A DNA stretch of 64,000 bases from Thiobacillus sp. (lineage in GTDB: Bacteria; Pseudomonadota; Gammaproteobacteria; Burkholderiales; Thiobacillaceae): NCBI RefSeq assembly GCF_018780105.1, contig NZ_JADMKC010000002.1:186001-250000 (forward strand), given 5' to 3'. Numbering within the stretch: position 1 is the first letter of the stretch; every line of letters begins with the position of its first letter. The notes under the pieces are model-generated. The model was not told the DNA's origin, did not search any database, and was given only the letters and a program-made list of their open reading frames with translations. Below are positions 39,552 through 47,984 of this stretch, one piece after another. The position numbers and the translations under genes are program-made.

Positions 39552-41087
39552 ATGAAAAAGCTAATTGCTTCGTTGGGCCTGGCTCTGGCCCTGTTGTCTC
39601 CCGGCATGACGTTGGCGCAGGATGCTGCGGCGCCGGCACCTGCTGCGGTCGAAGAAGCCGTCGTCGAAACACCTGCGGTTGAAGCGGTTGTGGTGGAAGA
39701 AGCGGCTGCTCCGGCTGCCGAGGCCGCGCCTGCTGCTGAAGAAGCGGCTCCGGTTGCCGCGCCGACGCCCAACAAGGGCGACACCACCTGGATGCTGACG
39801 GCGACCGTGCTGGTCATCATGATGTCGATTCCCGGTCTCGCGCTGTTCTACGGCGGCCTGGTGCGCAGCAAGAACATGCTGTCGGTGCTGATGCAGGTGT
39901 TCGCCATTTTCGCGCTGATTTCGGTGCTGTGGGTGGTGTACGGCTATTCGCTGGCCTTCACTCCAGGCAACGCCTTCTTTGGCGGCTTTGATCGCGTGCT
40001 GCTCAACGGCATCTTCGATCCGACCACCAACGGTGTGGCCAATGCTGCGACCTTCAGCAAGGGCGTCTACATTCCCGAGTTCGCGTTCGTCGCCTTCCAG
40101 GCTACCTTCGCTGCCATCACGGTTGCGCTGATCGTCGGCGCTTTCGCTGAGCGCATGAAGTTCTCGGCTGTGCTGCTGTTCTCCACCCTGTGGTTCACCT
40201 TCGCCTACATTCCGATGGCGCACATGGTGTGGTTCTGGCCGGGCCCGGATGCGATCACCGATCAGGCAGCCTATGACGCAGCAATGGCCTCTTCCGGCTA
40301 CCTGTTCGCCAAAGGCGCGCTCGACTTCGCAGGCGGCACCGTGGTGCACATCAATGCGGCAATCGCCGGCCTGGTCGGTGCGTTTGTGATCGGCAAGCGC
40401 GTGGGCTACGGCAAAGAGCCGATGACCCCGCACAGCCTGACCATGACCATGATCGGCGCTTCGCTGCTGTGGGTGGGCTGGTTTGGTTTCAACGCAGGTT
40501 CTGCGCTGGAAGCTGGCGGCACCGCAACCCTGGCGTTCGTCAATACTCTGGCTGCAACCGCTGCTGCAACGCTGACCTGGATGCTGGCCGAGTGGATGAT
40601 CAAGGGCAAGCCTTCGATGCTGGGTGCAGTGTCCGGCGCGGTGGCAGGTCTGGTCGCCATCACCCCGGCTTGCGGCTGGGTGGGTGTGGGCGGTGCCCTC
40701 ATCATCGGTGCACTGGCTGGCGTGATCTGCCTGTGGGGCGTCAATGGCCTGAAGAAACTGCTGGGTGCAGACGATGCGCTCGACGTGTTCGGCATCCATG
40801 GCATCGGCGGCATCCTCGGCGCACTGCTCACCGGCGTGTTCAACAGCTGGAGTCTGGGCGGCGCAGGCATCCCCGACTACATCAACAACACCTTCGTGAC
40901 GACCGAGATCGGCACCCAGTTGTGGATCCAGGCGCAGGCGGTCGGTGTGGCCCTGCTCTGGTCCGGTGTGGTCGCCTTCATCTGTTACAAAGTGGTGGAT
41001 CTGATCGTGGGTCTGCGCGTACCGGAAGAAAGCGAACGCGAAGGTCTGGATGTGACCCAGCATGGCGAACGTGCTTACAGCATGTAA
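39552..41087 (+). CDS. amtB: Ammonium transporter
   Basis: WMLTATVLVIMMSIPGLALFYGGLVRSKNMLSVLMQ ... GTVVHINAAIAGLVGA ... DDALDVFGIHGIGGILGALLTG. Confidence 0.95.
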   Translation: MKKLIASLGLALALLSPGMTLAQDAAAPAPAAVEEAVVETPAVEAVVVEEAAAPAAEAAPAAEEAAPVAAPTPNKGDTTWMLTATVLVIMMSIPGLALFYGGLVRSKNMLSVLMQVFAIFALISVLWVVYGYSLAFTPGNAFFGGFDRVLLNGIFDPTTNGVANAATFSKGVYIPEFAFVAFQATFAAITVALIVGAFAERMKFSAVLLFSTLWFTFAYIPMAHMVWFWPGPDAITDQAAYDAAMASSGYLFAKGALDFAGGTVVHINAAIAGLVGAFVIGKRVGYGKEPMTPHSLTMTMIGASLLWVGWFGFNAGSALEAGGTATLAFVNTLAATAAATLTWMLAEWMIKGKPSMLGAVSGAVAGLVAITPACGWVGVGGALIIGALAGVICLWGVNGLKKLLGADDALDVFGIHGIGGILGALLTGVFNSWSLGGAGIPDYINNTFVTTEIGTQLWIQAQAVGVALLWSGVVAFICYKVVDLIVGLRVPEESEREGLDVTQHGERAYSM

Positions 41088-41113
41088 ACCTTAGATTTAC
41101 TCCGTGAGAAGTT

Positions 41114-41142
41114 GGGGCGCTCTGCAGAGCGCCCCTTTTTTT
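41114..41142 (+). terminator. Rho-independent terminator of amtB
   Basis: GGGGCGCTC-TGCA-GAGCGCCCC followed by TTTTTTT. Confidence 0.92.
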
Positions 41143-41381
41143 GTCCGCAATATTCAGGTGCGGAGTCGCGCGAACGTCGTAACCTGACGGACGTTTGCCG
41201 CATTCGGGTTGCCCATTCATTTGCCTTCCGCAAGCTGTGGGCATCGGGCTGGGTTATTTCAGGGCAAGGCCGGATTGGACTGCACCATAATAGGGCGTTG
41301 TCAGGAGGTGTTGCGCCGGTCTTCTAATCCTGGTGGCGCCAGATCCTTTGTATCAAGGGGGTTACGGTTTTCTACGCTTTC

Positions 41382-41397
41382 TGGCATGAGGGTTGCT
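41382..41397 (+). promoter_or_regulatory. Sigma54 promoter candidate upstream of the guanidine-I riboswitch
   Basis: TGGCATGAGGGTTGCT fits TGGCAYRN4TTGCW with correct GG/GC spacing. Confidence 0.75.
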
Positions 41398-41451
41398 AGA
41401 CAAGCTATAACGGGAAAAGCGGCGCTGGTCGCCTGCATGAACCGCGAATGC

Positions 41452-41551
41452 GCAGCTAGGGTTCCGGTCCCGCAAGGGATGCTGGTCCGAGAGCTGCCGG
41501 TTCCGCCGCAAGGCGGGGCTCCACGGAGGGATAAAAGCCCGGGAGATAGCG
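41452..41551 (+). ncRNA. Guanidine-I riboswitch (ykkC-yxkD leader)
   Basis: GCAGCTAGGGTTCCGG ... GCTGGTCCGAGAGCTGCCGG ... CCACGGAGGGATAAAAGCCCGGGAGATAGC contains the characteristic ykkC conserved blocks. Confidence 0.92.
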
Positions 41552-41604
41552 ATCGCGCGACGCTTTCTCGGGATTTGTCCTCGACCTTCCTACTGGAGCC
41601 ACAC

Positions 41605-42591
41605 ATGAAAATCGCGCGCCTCACCCGTACCCTCATCGCCGGCCTTGGCTTTGCCCTGCTGGCCCAACCTCTGACGGCACAAGCCGAAGTCAAGATCGGC
41701 GTGTCCGACTGGCCGGGCTGGGTCGCCTGGTATGTCGCCGAGCAAAAAGGCTATTTCAAGAAGCACGGCGCCGACGTCAAGCTGGTGTGGTTCGCCAATT
41801 ACACCGATTCGATCAGTGCATTGTCCGCCGGCCAGGTCGATGGCAACTCGCAGACCTGGAGCGACACCATGGCGCCGCTGGCCAAAGGCATCGCGCTGAA
41901 GACCATCTTGGTCAACGATAACTCCGCCGGCAACGATGCGCTGATGGTCGGCCCCAAAATCAAGTCGTTCAAGGATCTCAAGGGCAAGAAAATCGCGCTG
42001 GAAGAGTACAGCGTGTCGCACTTCCTGCTCACCATGGCGTTGAACAAGAACGGCATGACGCTGAAGGACGTGAATGTGGTGAACCTTACCGCCGGTGACG
42101 CTGCGGCCGCCTTCATGGCCGGTCGTGTCGATGCCGCTGTGGTGTGGAACCCCTGGGTCAACACCATCCAGAGCAGCGGCAAGGGCAAGCCGCTGTTTAC
42201 CTCCAAGGATGTTCCCGGCCTGGTGCCCGACCTGCTGGTGGTGCAGGAAAAATCGCTGAAGGCCAAGCGCAAGGACTTCGTCGGCATGATCAAGGCCTGG
42301 TACGACGTCGAGGCTTTCCTGCGCAGCAACCCCGACGAGGCCGCCAAGATCATGTCCAAGGTGGTCGGCCTGGGCGCCAAGGAGTATGCCGTCTTCCTGC
42401 CCGGTACCAAGTTCTTCGATCAGAAAGCCAACCTGCAGGCCTTTGGTCCGGCAACCGACAAAACTTCGCTGATGGGCGTAGCACCGACCATTTCCAAGTT
42501 CCTGCTCGACAACAAGTTGATGGAAGGCAAGGTCGATTTCGCCAAGGGCCTGGATGCTTCGCTGGTCAAGGAAGTGGCTGGCGTCAAGTAA
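41605..42591 (+). CDS. NitT/TauT-type ABC transporter substrate-binding protein, guanidine-associated
   Basis: Signal peptide; VKIGVSDWPGWVAWYVAEQKGYFKKHGADVKLVWFANYTDSISALSAGQVDGNSQTW; first gene after the guanidine-I riboswitch. Confidence 0.85.
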   Translation: MKIARLTRTLIAGLGFALLAQPLTAQAEVKIGVSDWPGWVAWYVAEQKGYFKKHGADVKLVWFANYTDSISALSAGQVDGNSQTWSDTMAPLAKGIALKTILVNDNSAGNDALMVGPKIKSFKDLKGKKIALEEYSVSHFLLTMALNKNGMTLKDVNVVNLTAGDAAAAFMAGRVDAAVVWNPWVNTIQSSGKGKPLFTSKDVPGLVPDLLVVQEKSLKAKRKDFVGMIKAWYDVEAFLRSNPDEAAKIMSKVVGLGAKEYAVFLPGTKFFDQKANLQAFGPATDKTSLMGVAPTISKFLLDNKLMEGKVDFAKGLDASLVKEVAGVK

Positions 42592-42604
42592 GCAACCAGG
42601 AGAC

Positions 42605-43411
42605 ATGACGATGCCATCCAGACCAGGCATGTGGGCGATCCGCGGGCCGCTGTCCAGGAACCAGTACTGGCTGTTCGCCGCGCTCGGCCTGCTGGCGCCG
42701 CTGGCCCTGTGGTGGCTGGTGTCCAGCTCGGCCTTGGTGGACAAGGTGTTCCTGCCCGGCCCGGTCGACGTGTTCAACCGGCTGGTCACCTGGTACATGG
42801 ACGACGACCTGACATCCGACATCGGGATCAGCGTCTATCGGGTCACGGCGGGCTTTGCCTTGTCGGCCATCATCGCGCTGCCATTGGGCCTGATGATCGG
42901 CACCTTCCGTCCGGTGCAGGCGATGCTGGAGCCGCTCACCGACTTCATCCGCTACATGCCGGCGGTGGCCTTCATTCCGCTGGTGATGCTGTGGGTGGGG
43001 ATCGAGGAGTCGTCGAAGATTTCCATCATCTTCATCGGCACCTTCTTCCAGATGGTGCTGATGATGGCCGAGGATGTGCGTCGCGTTCCGCTGGCGCAGA
43101 TCGAGGCGGCGCAGACCATGGGTGCGACGCGCGGTGAGTCGGTCCGGCTGGTGATCTTCCAGTCGGCCAAACCGGCGCTGCTCGACACCCTGCGCGTCAC
43201 CATGGGTTGGGCCTGGACTTACCTGGTGGTGGCCGAGCTGGTCGCCGCCAACTCCGGCCTCGGCTATTCGATTCTCAAGGCGCAGCGCTTCCTGCAAACC
43301 GACAAGATCTTCGTCGGCATCCTGCTGATCGGCCTGATTGGCCTGGTCATGGATCAGCTGTTCCGTCTCGCCCATCGCAAGGCCTTTCCCTGGCTCCACC
43401 TGAGATCGTGA
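42605..43411 (+). CDS. NitT/TauT-type ABC transporter permease
   Basis: SSuC-like membrane domain with RVPLAQIEAAQTMGATRGESVRLVIFQSAKPALLDTLRVTMGWAW. Confidence 0.88.
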   Translation: MTMPSRPGMWAIRGPLSRNQYWLFAALGLLAPLALWWLVSSSALVDKVFLPGPVDVFNRLVTWYMDDDLTSDIGISVYRVTAGFALSAIIALPLGLMIGTFRPVQAMLEPLTDFIRYMPAVAFIPLVMLWVGIEESSKISIIFIGTFFQMVLMMAEDVRRVPLAQIEAAQTMGATRGESVRLVIFQSAKPALLDTLRVTMGWAWTYLVVAELVAANSGLGYSILKAQRFLQTDKIFVGILLIGLIGLVMDQLFRLAHRKAFPWLHLRS

Positions 43412-43413
43412 GC

Positions 43414-44247
43414 ATGCCCAAGATTTCCATCCAGCACGTCGGCAAGGTGTTCGGCGAAGGCAGCCATCGCGTCGAGGCCTTGAAAGACGTCAGCCTCGAC
43501 ATCGCCGACAACGAGTTTGTCACTTTCGTCGGCGCCTCCGGCTGCGGCAAGTCGACCCTGCTGCGCATCATCGGCGGGCTCGAGTACCACACCTCCGGCG
43601 AGGTACTGGCCAACGGCCAGCCGGTGGCCGGTCCCGGTGCCGACCGCGCCATGGTGTTCCAGCACTACAGCCTCTATCCCTGGCTCAAGGTGATGGAGAA
43701 CATCAAGTTCAGCCGCCGCCTCAAGCACGGCCGCGAGGACATCACTTCGGCCGAGGTCGAGGCGGCGTCCGGTCGCGCCGATGCGCTATTGAGCCTGATG
43801 GGCCTCAACGCCGCCGCCAATGCCTATCCCAACCAGCTGTCCGGCGGCATGCAGCAGCGCGTCGCCATCGCCCGCGCGCTGATGGGGCGCCCGGAGATCC
43901 TGCTGATGGACGAACCGTTCGGCGCGCTCGATGCACAGACGCGCGAGGTCATGCACGACCTCATCCTGCACGTACACAAGCTGGAAAAACCGACGCTCGC
44001 CTTCGTCACCCACGATGTCGAGGAGGCGATTTATTTGGCTGACCGCGTGGTGCTGATGGCGCCGCGCCCCGGCCGCATCGACACCATCTACGAGGTGCCG
44101 CTGCCGGCCGAGCGCGAGCAGGACATGAAGCACACGCCGGAATTCCTGCGCCTGAAGAAGGAAATCCTCGCCCGCATCCGCGAGACCTCGGGCATGAAGA
44201 CCGACCAGGGCATGCTCGACCAGCTCAATATGGAAGCCGCATCATGA
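43414..44247 (+). CDS. ABC transporter ATP-binding protein
   Basis: GASGCGKSTLLRI, LSGGMQQRVAIARAL, LLMDEPFGALDAQTR. Confidence 0.93.
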   Translation: MPKISIQHVGKVFGEGSHRVEALKDVSLDIADNEFVTFVGASGCGKSTLLRIIGGLEYHTSGEVLANGQPVAGPGADRAMVFQHYSLYPWLKVMENIKFSRRLKHGREDITSAEVEAASGRADALLSLMGLNAAANAYPNQLSGGMQQRVAIARALMGRPEILLMDEPFGALDAQTREVMHDLILHVHKLEKPTLAFVTHDVEEAIYLADRVVLMAPRPGRIDTIYEVPLPAEREQDMKHTPEFLRLKKEILARIRETSGMKTDQGMLDQLNMEAAS

Positions 44248-45014
44248 GCGCGCCGGTCCTGTGGCAGAACCTCACCTGGGAAGATGTCGCCGCGCTACGC
44301 GACAACGGTATCCGGATGGCGATCCTGCCGGTGGGTGCGACCGAGCAGCACGGCCCGCACTTGCCGCTCGGGGTCGACACGCTGTCCGCCGAAGCGGTCG
44401 CGCACGGCGCCTCCGCGCTGACCGGCATTCCGGTGTTGCCGAGTCTGGCCTATGGCTGCTCGCTCGGGCACTCGCCCAAGTGGCCCGGCACGATTTCGCT
44501 GCGGCCGGAGACGCTGTCGAAACTGGTGCTGGAAATCGCCGAGTGGCTCAACACGGCCGGATTCGACCGCCTGCTGCTACTCAACGGCCACGTCACCAAC
44601 TGGGCGCCGCTGCGCTGCGGGCTGGAGAACATCCGCCACACCTATCCCAATATGCGCGTCGCGCTGCGCTCGATCTGGGACATCTCGGACGAGGCGCACC
44701 GTCGCTATCACGAGGACGCCGCCAACTTCCACGCCAACTGCGCCGAAACCTCGCTGATGCTGGCGCTGCATCCGGAACTGGTGCGCATGGACAAGGTGGT
44801 CGACGAGCCCGACCGTTCGACCGGCTGCTTCTTTGCGTATCGAGTGAATGACGAGAGCGTGCACGGCACCGTCGGCACACCGAGCCAGGCCGAGGCGACC
44901 GCCGGCAAGAATCTGCTCGACCTCTGCGTCAGCGAACTCGCGCAACAACTCACCCAGGCGCTGACCGAGGCTACACCGCTCGAACGCGCCGGCATCACCC
45001 CACCCCCGTTTTAA
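44244..45014 (+). CDS. Creatininase family protein
   Basis: AILPVGATEQHGPHLPLGVDT ... RLLLLNGHVTNW ... HANCAETSLMLALHPELV. Confidence 0.85.
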   Translation: MSAPVLWQNLTWEDVAALRDNGIRMAILPVGATEQHGPHLPLGVDTLSAEAVAHGASALTGIPVLPSLAYGCSLGHSPKWPGTISLRPETLSKLVLEIAEWLNTAGFDRLLLLNGHVTNWAPLRCGLENIRHTYPNMRVALRSIWDISDEAHRRYHEDAANFHANCAETSLMLALHPELVRMDKVVDEPDRSTGCFFAYRVNDESVHGTVGTPSQAEATAGKNLLDLCVSELAQQLTQALTEATPLERAGITPPPF

Positions 45015-45025
45015 GGAGTTGTCGC

Positions 45026-46402
45026 ATGACCATGCATTCCCCATCCGAAACCCTGGCCGTCGAAACGCAGGCCGTCAAGGCGCAACTTAAAAGCGCCGGT
45101 GTGAAATACGCGCTCGCCAGCTTTGCCGACCTGCATGGCATGTCCAAGGGCAAGGTGGTGCCGATCAGCCATTTCGAACAGATGGTCGGCGGTTCCGAGC
45201 TTTACACCGGCGCTGCGCTCGACGGCGTGCCGCAGGAGGTCAACGACGAGGAAGTGGCGGCGCATCCCGACCTCGCTTCCGCCGCGATCCTGCCGTGGAA
45301 CCCGGAGGTGGTGTGGTACGCCAGCGACCTCTATCTGAAAGGCCAGCCCTTCGAGGCCTGCTCGCGCGGCATCCTGAAGAAGCAGCTTGCGGCCGCCGCC
45401 GACCTCGGCCTGCGCTTCAACCTCGGCATCGAGACCGAGTTCTTCATCCTCAAGCAGAACGCAGACGGCAGCATCGTCCCGACCAGCGCAGACGACACCC
45501 TCGCCAAGCCCTGCTACGACGTGCGCGGCTTCCTCGACAACTACAGCCTGCTCGACGAAATCGTGCAGGCGATGGACGGCCTCGGCTGGGACGTCTACTC
45601 CTTCGACCACGAGGACGCCAACGGCCAGTTCGAGACCGACTTCCAGTACGCCGACGGCCTCACCATGGCCGATCGCTTCACCTTCTTCCGCCTGATGCTG
45701 GGCGAGATGGCGAAGAAGCGCGGCTACTTCGCCACCTTCATGGCCAAGCCCTTTGCCGACCGCACCGGCAGCGGCGCCCACTTCAACATGTCGATGGCGA
45801 GCCTGGAAACCGGCGAGAACCTGTTCGATTCCGACGCCGATGCCAACGGGCTCAAGCTGTCGAAGCTCGGCTACCAGTTCGTCGCCGGCGTGCTCAAGCA
45901 CGCGCACGCGATCTCCGCGGTGATCGCGCCGACAGTCAACAGCTACAAGCGGCTGGTGCGGCGCGGCAACATGTCGGGCTTTACCTGGGCGCCGATCCAC
46001 GTCTCCTTCGGCAGCAACAACCGCACCAACATGCTGCGCGTGCCGTTGGCCGGCGGCCGTGTCGAATGCCGTGCGGTCGACATGTCGTGCAACCCGTATC
46101 TGGCCGCTGCGCTGATGCTGGCCGCCGGCCTCGAAGGCATCCGCGAAGGCCTCGACCCCGGCAAGCCGCACGGCGAGAACATGTACCAGCACACCGAGGA
46201 AGAGCTGAACGCGATGGGCGTGACTCATCTTCCGCGCTCGCTGGAAGAGGCGATCGACGCCTTCGAAGCCGACCCGCTGACGAAGCAGGTGTTTGGCCCG
46301 CTGATGGCCGATGCCTTCGTCAAGTACAAGCGCGACGAGTGGGAGGCGTACCACACCCACGTCTCGCAGTGGGAACTCGACCGTTACCTGAAGTTTTTCT
46401 GA
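45026..46402 (+). CDS. Glutamine synthetase family protein (GlnT/type III-like or GS-like ligase)
   Basis: GIETEFFIL ... FATFMAKPFADRTGSGAHFNMSM ... VAGVLKHAHAISAVIAPTVNSYKRLV ... NRTNMLRVPLAGGRVECRAVDMSCNPYLAAALMLAAGLEGI. Confidence 0.88.
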   Translation: MTMHSPSETLAVETQAVKAQLKSAGVKYALASFADLHGMSKGKVVPISHFEQMVGGSELYTGAALDGVPQEVNDEEVAAHPDLASAAILPWNPEVVWYASDLYLKGQPFEACSRGILKKQLAAAADLGLRFNLGIETEFFILKQNADGSIVPTSADDTLAKPCYDVRGFLDNYSLLDEIVQAMDGLGWDVYSFDHEDANGQFETDFQYADGLTMADRFTFFRLMLGEMAKKRGYFATFMAKPFADRTGSGAHFNMSMASLETGENLFDSDADANGLKLSKLGYQFVAGVLKHAHAISAVIAPTVNSYKRLVRRGNMSGFTWAPIHVSFGSNNRTNMLRVPLAGGRVECRAVDMSCNPYLAAALMLAAGLEGIREGLDPGKPHGENMYQHTEEELNAMGVTHLPRSLEEAIDAFEADPLTKQVFGPLMADAFVKYKRDEWEAYHTHVSQWELDRYLKFF

Positions 46403-46414
46403 GCAAGTAATCGT

Positions 46415-47152
46415 ATGGCACAGAACCTCAACCCCATTCCCCCGGAGCTGTTCCTGTGGGAAGAAGCGCTGCCCGGTGGCTGCCACTGGTCGGGGGTGAT
46501 CAAGCGCGGCAACGCGCTACGGCTCACCGACCTCACCGGCCGCGCCAACGTCGCGGCGCTGTTCTACAACGCCGAGGAAAAGCTCGAGCGCTACAACATG
46601 CCCGACACGCTGAAGGCGCAGCACACCGCGCACCTGACTACGGGCCACGCGCTCTATTCCGACATGGGCCACGTGCTGTGCTCGGTGATCAATGACAGCT
46701 GCGGCTGGCACGACACCGTGTGCGGCACCAGCAACGCCGAGATGGTGAAGGCGAAGTACGGCGAGGCTACCTACCAGACCCACCGCAACGCCATGCACCG
46801 CAACGGCCGCGACGGGCTGCTGGTCGAGCTCGGCAAGTGGGGGCTGGGCAAGCGCGACGTGGTGCCGAACGCCAACTTCTTCAGCAAAGTCGCGGCCGAC
46901 GAAGCGGGGAAACTGCACTTCGACGAAGCGAACTCGCGTCCTGGCGCCTATGTCGATCTCAGATTCGAGATGAACGTGCTGGTGGTGCTGTCCGCTGCGC
47001 CGCATCCGCTCGACCCGCGTCCCGACTATGTACCGGGCGACGTTATGCTGACTGCATGGAAGGCGGGTGCGCCGGGCGCGGACGACGTCTGCCGTAACAG
47101 CTGCGCGGAAAACCAGCGCGGCTTCTACCAAACCGAAATCCTGTTCCGCTGA
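46415..47152 (+). CDS. DUF1989 protein (urea carboxylase-associated family; candidate carboxyguanidine deiminase subunit)
   Basis: LPGGCHWSGVIKRGNALRLTDLTGRANVAALFYNAEEKLERYNMPDTLKAQHTAHLT...DSCGWHDTVCGTSN. Confidence 0.85.
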   Translation: MAQNLNPIPPELFLWEEALPGGCHWSGVIKRGNALRLTDLTGRANVAALFYNAEEKLERYNMPDTLKAQHTAHLTTGHALYSDMGHVLCSVINDSCGWHDTVCGTSNAEMVKAKYGEATYQTHRNAMHRNGRDGLLVELGKWGLGKRDVVPNANFFSKVAADEAGKLHFDEANSRPGAYVDLRFEMNVLVVLSAAPHPLDPRPDYVPGDVMLTAWKAGAPGADDVCRNSCAENQRGFYQTEILFR

Positions 47153-47161
47153 GGTGACATC

Positions 47162-47815
47162 GTGACTAGTTTTAACCTCGTCGAAAGCCCTTTCGATCCA
47201 AAGAATGCAGTTGTCGACGCTGTCGTCGACGCCGGCGACCCGTGGATCCACGAAATCAAGAAGGGCCAGGTCTTCCGCATCCTCGACCTCGAAGGCAACC
47301 AGGCGGTCGACACGCTATTTTTTAATGCGCGCGACCCCGAGGAGCGCTACAGCGCCGCCGACACCGTGCGTGCGCAGGGCGCGCTCTACCTCACCGCCGG
47401 CACCCAGCTGATGTCCACCGAAGGTCGGGTCATGCTCACCATCACCGCCGACACCTGCGGCCGCCACGACACCCTGGGCGGCGCCTGCTCGTGCGAAAGC
47501 AACACCGTCAGATATGCACTGAACAAACGGCCGATGCACTCGTGCCGCGACAGCTTCCTGCACGCGCTGGCGCACTATGACGGCGGGCTGACCAAGCGCG
47601 ACATCACCAGCAACATCAACTTCTTCATGAACGTGCCGGTGACGCCGCTGGGTGGCCTGACCTTCGCCGACGGCGTGTCGGCGCCCGGCAAGTACGTCGA
47701 GATGCGTGCCGAGATGGACGTGCTGTGCCTGATCTCCAATTGCCCGCAGTTGAACAACCCGTGCAATGCCTACAACCCGACGCCGGTGCGGGTGCTGATC
47801 TGGGATGCACAGTGA
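47162..47815 (+). CDS. DUF1989 protein (urea carboxylase-associated family; candidate carboxyguanidine deiminase subunit)
   Basis: [79 protein letters not shown]. Confidence 0.85.
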   Translation: MTSFNLVESPFDPKNAVVDAVVDAGDPWIHEIKKGQVFRILDLEGNQAVDTLFFNARDPEERYSAADTVRAQGALYLTAGTQLMSTEGRVMLTITADTCGRHDTLGGACSCESNTVRYALNKRPMHSCRDSFLHALAHYDGGLTKRDITSNINFFMNVPVTPLGGLTFADGVSAPGKYVEMRAEMDVLCLISNCPQLNNPCNAYNPTPVRVLIWDAQ

Positions 47816-47817
47816 TG

Positions 47818-47901
47818 TCGTCATTCCGGCGAATACCCAGAGGGCACAAGAGCCGGAATCCAGTTGTATGCACTGGACCCCGGCTTTCGCCGGGGTGACG
47901 A
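47818..47901. repeat. Nested palindromic interspersed repeat (REP/MITE-like)
   Basis: TCGTCATTCCGGCG...CGCCGGGGTGACGA ends (12/14 inverted match) with inner GCCGGAATCCAG...CTGGACCCCGGC; begins 3 nt after the upstream stop. Confidence 0.65.
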
Positions 47902-47923
47902 TCCAAAGGAAATAACGAAATAA

Positions 47924-47980
47924 CCCACGGCGGGACGTCCTGCCGCGGAGACTGCACGCGGGACGACCCGCAAGGAAACA
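47924..47980 (+). ncRNA. Guanidine-II (mini-ykkC) riboswitch candidate
   Basis: Two GC-rich hairpins CGGCGGG-ACGT-CCTGCCG (47928-47945) and GCGGG-ACGA-CCCGC (47958-47971), the second abutting SD AAGGAA and the carboxylase ATG. Confidence 0.75.
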
Positions 47981-47984
47981 CGAT

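Noticed and set aside
39561-41063. 500-aa minus-strand ORF opposite amtB
   Set aside because: Shadow ORF; amtB on the other strand is unambiguous
41114-41142. GC palindrome after amtB as a regulatory operator
   Set aside because: The following T7 run and position after the stop make it an ordinary rho-independent terminator
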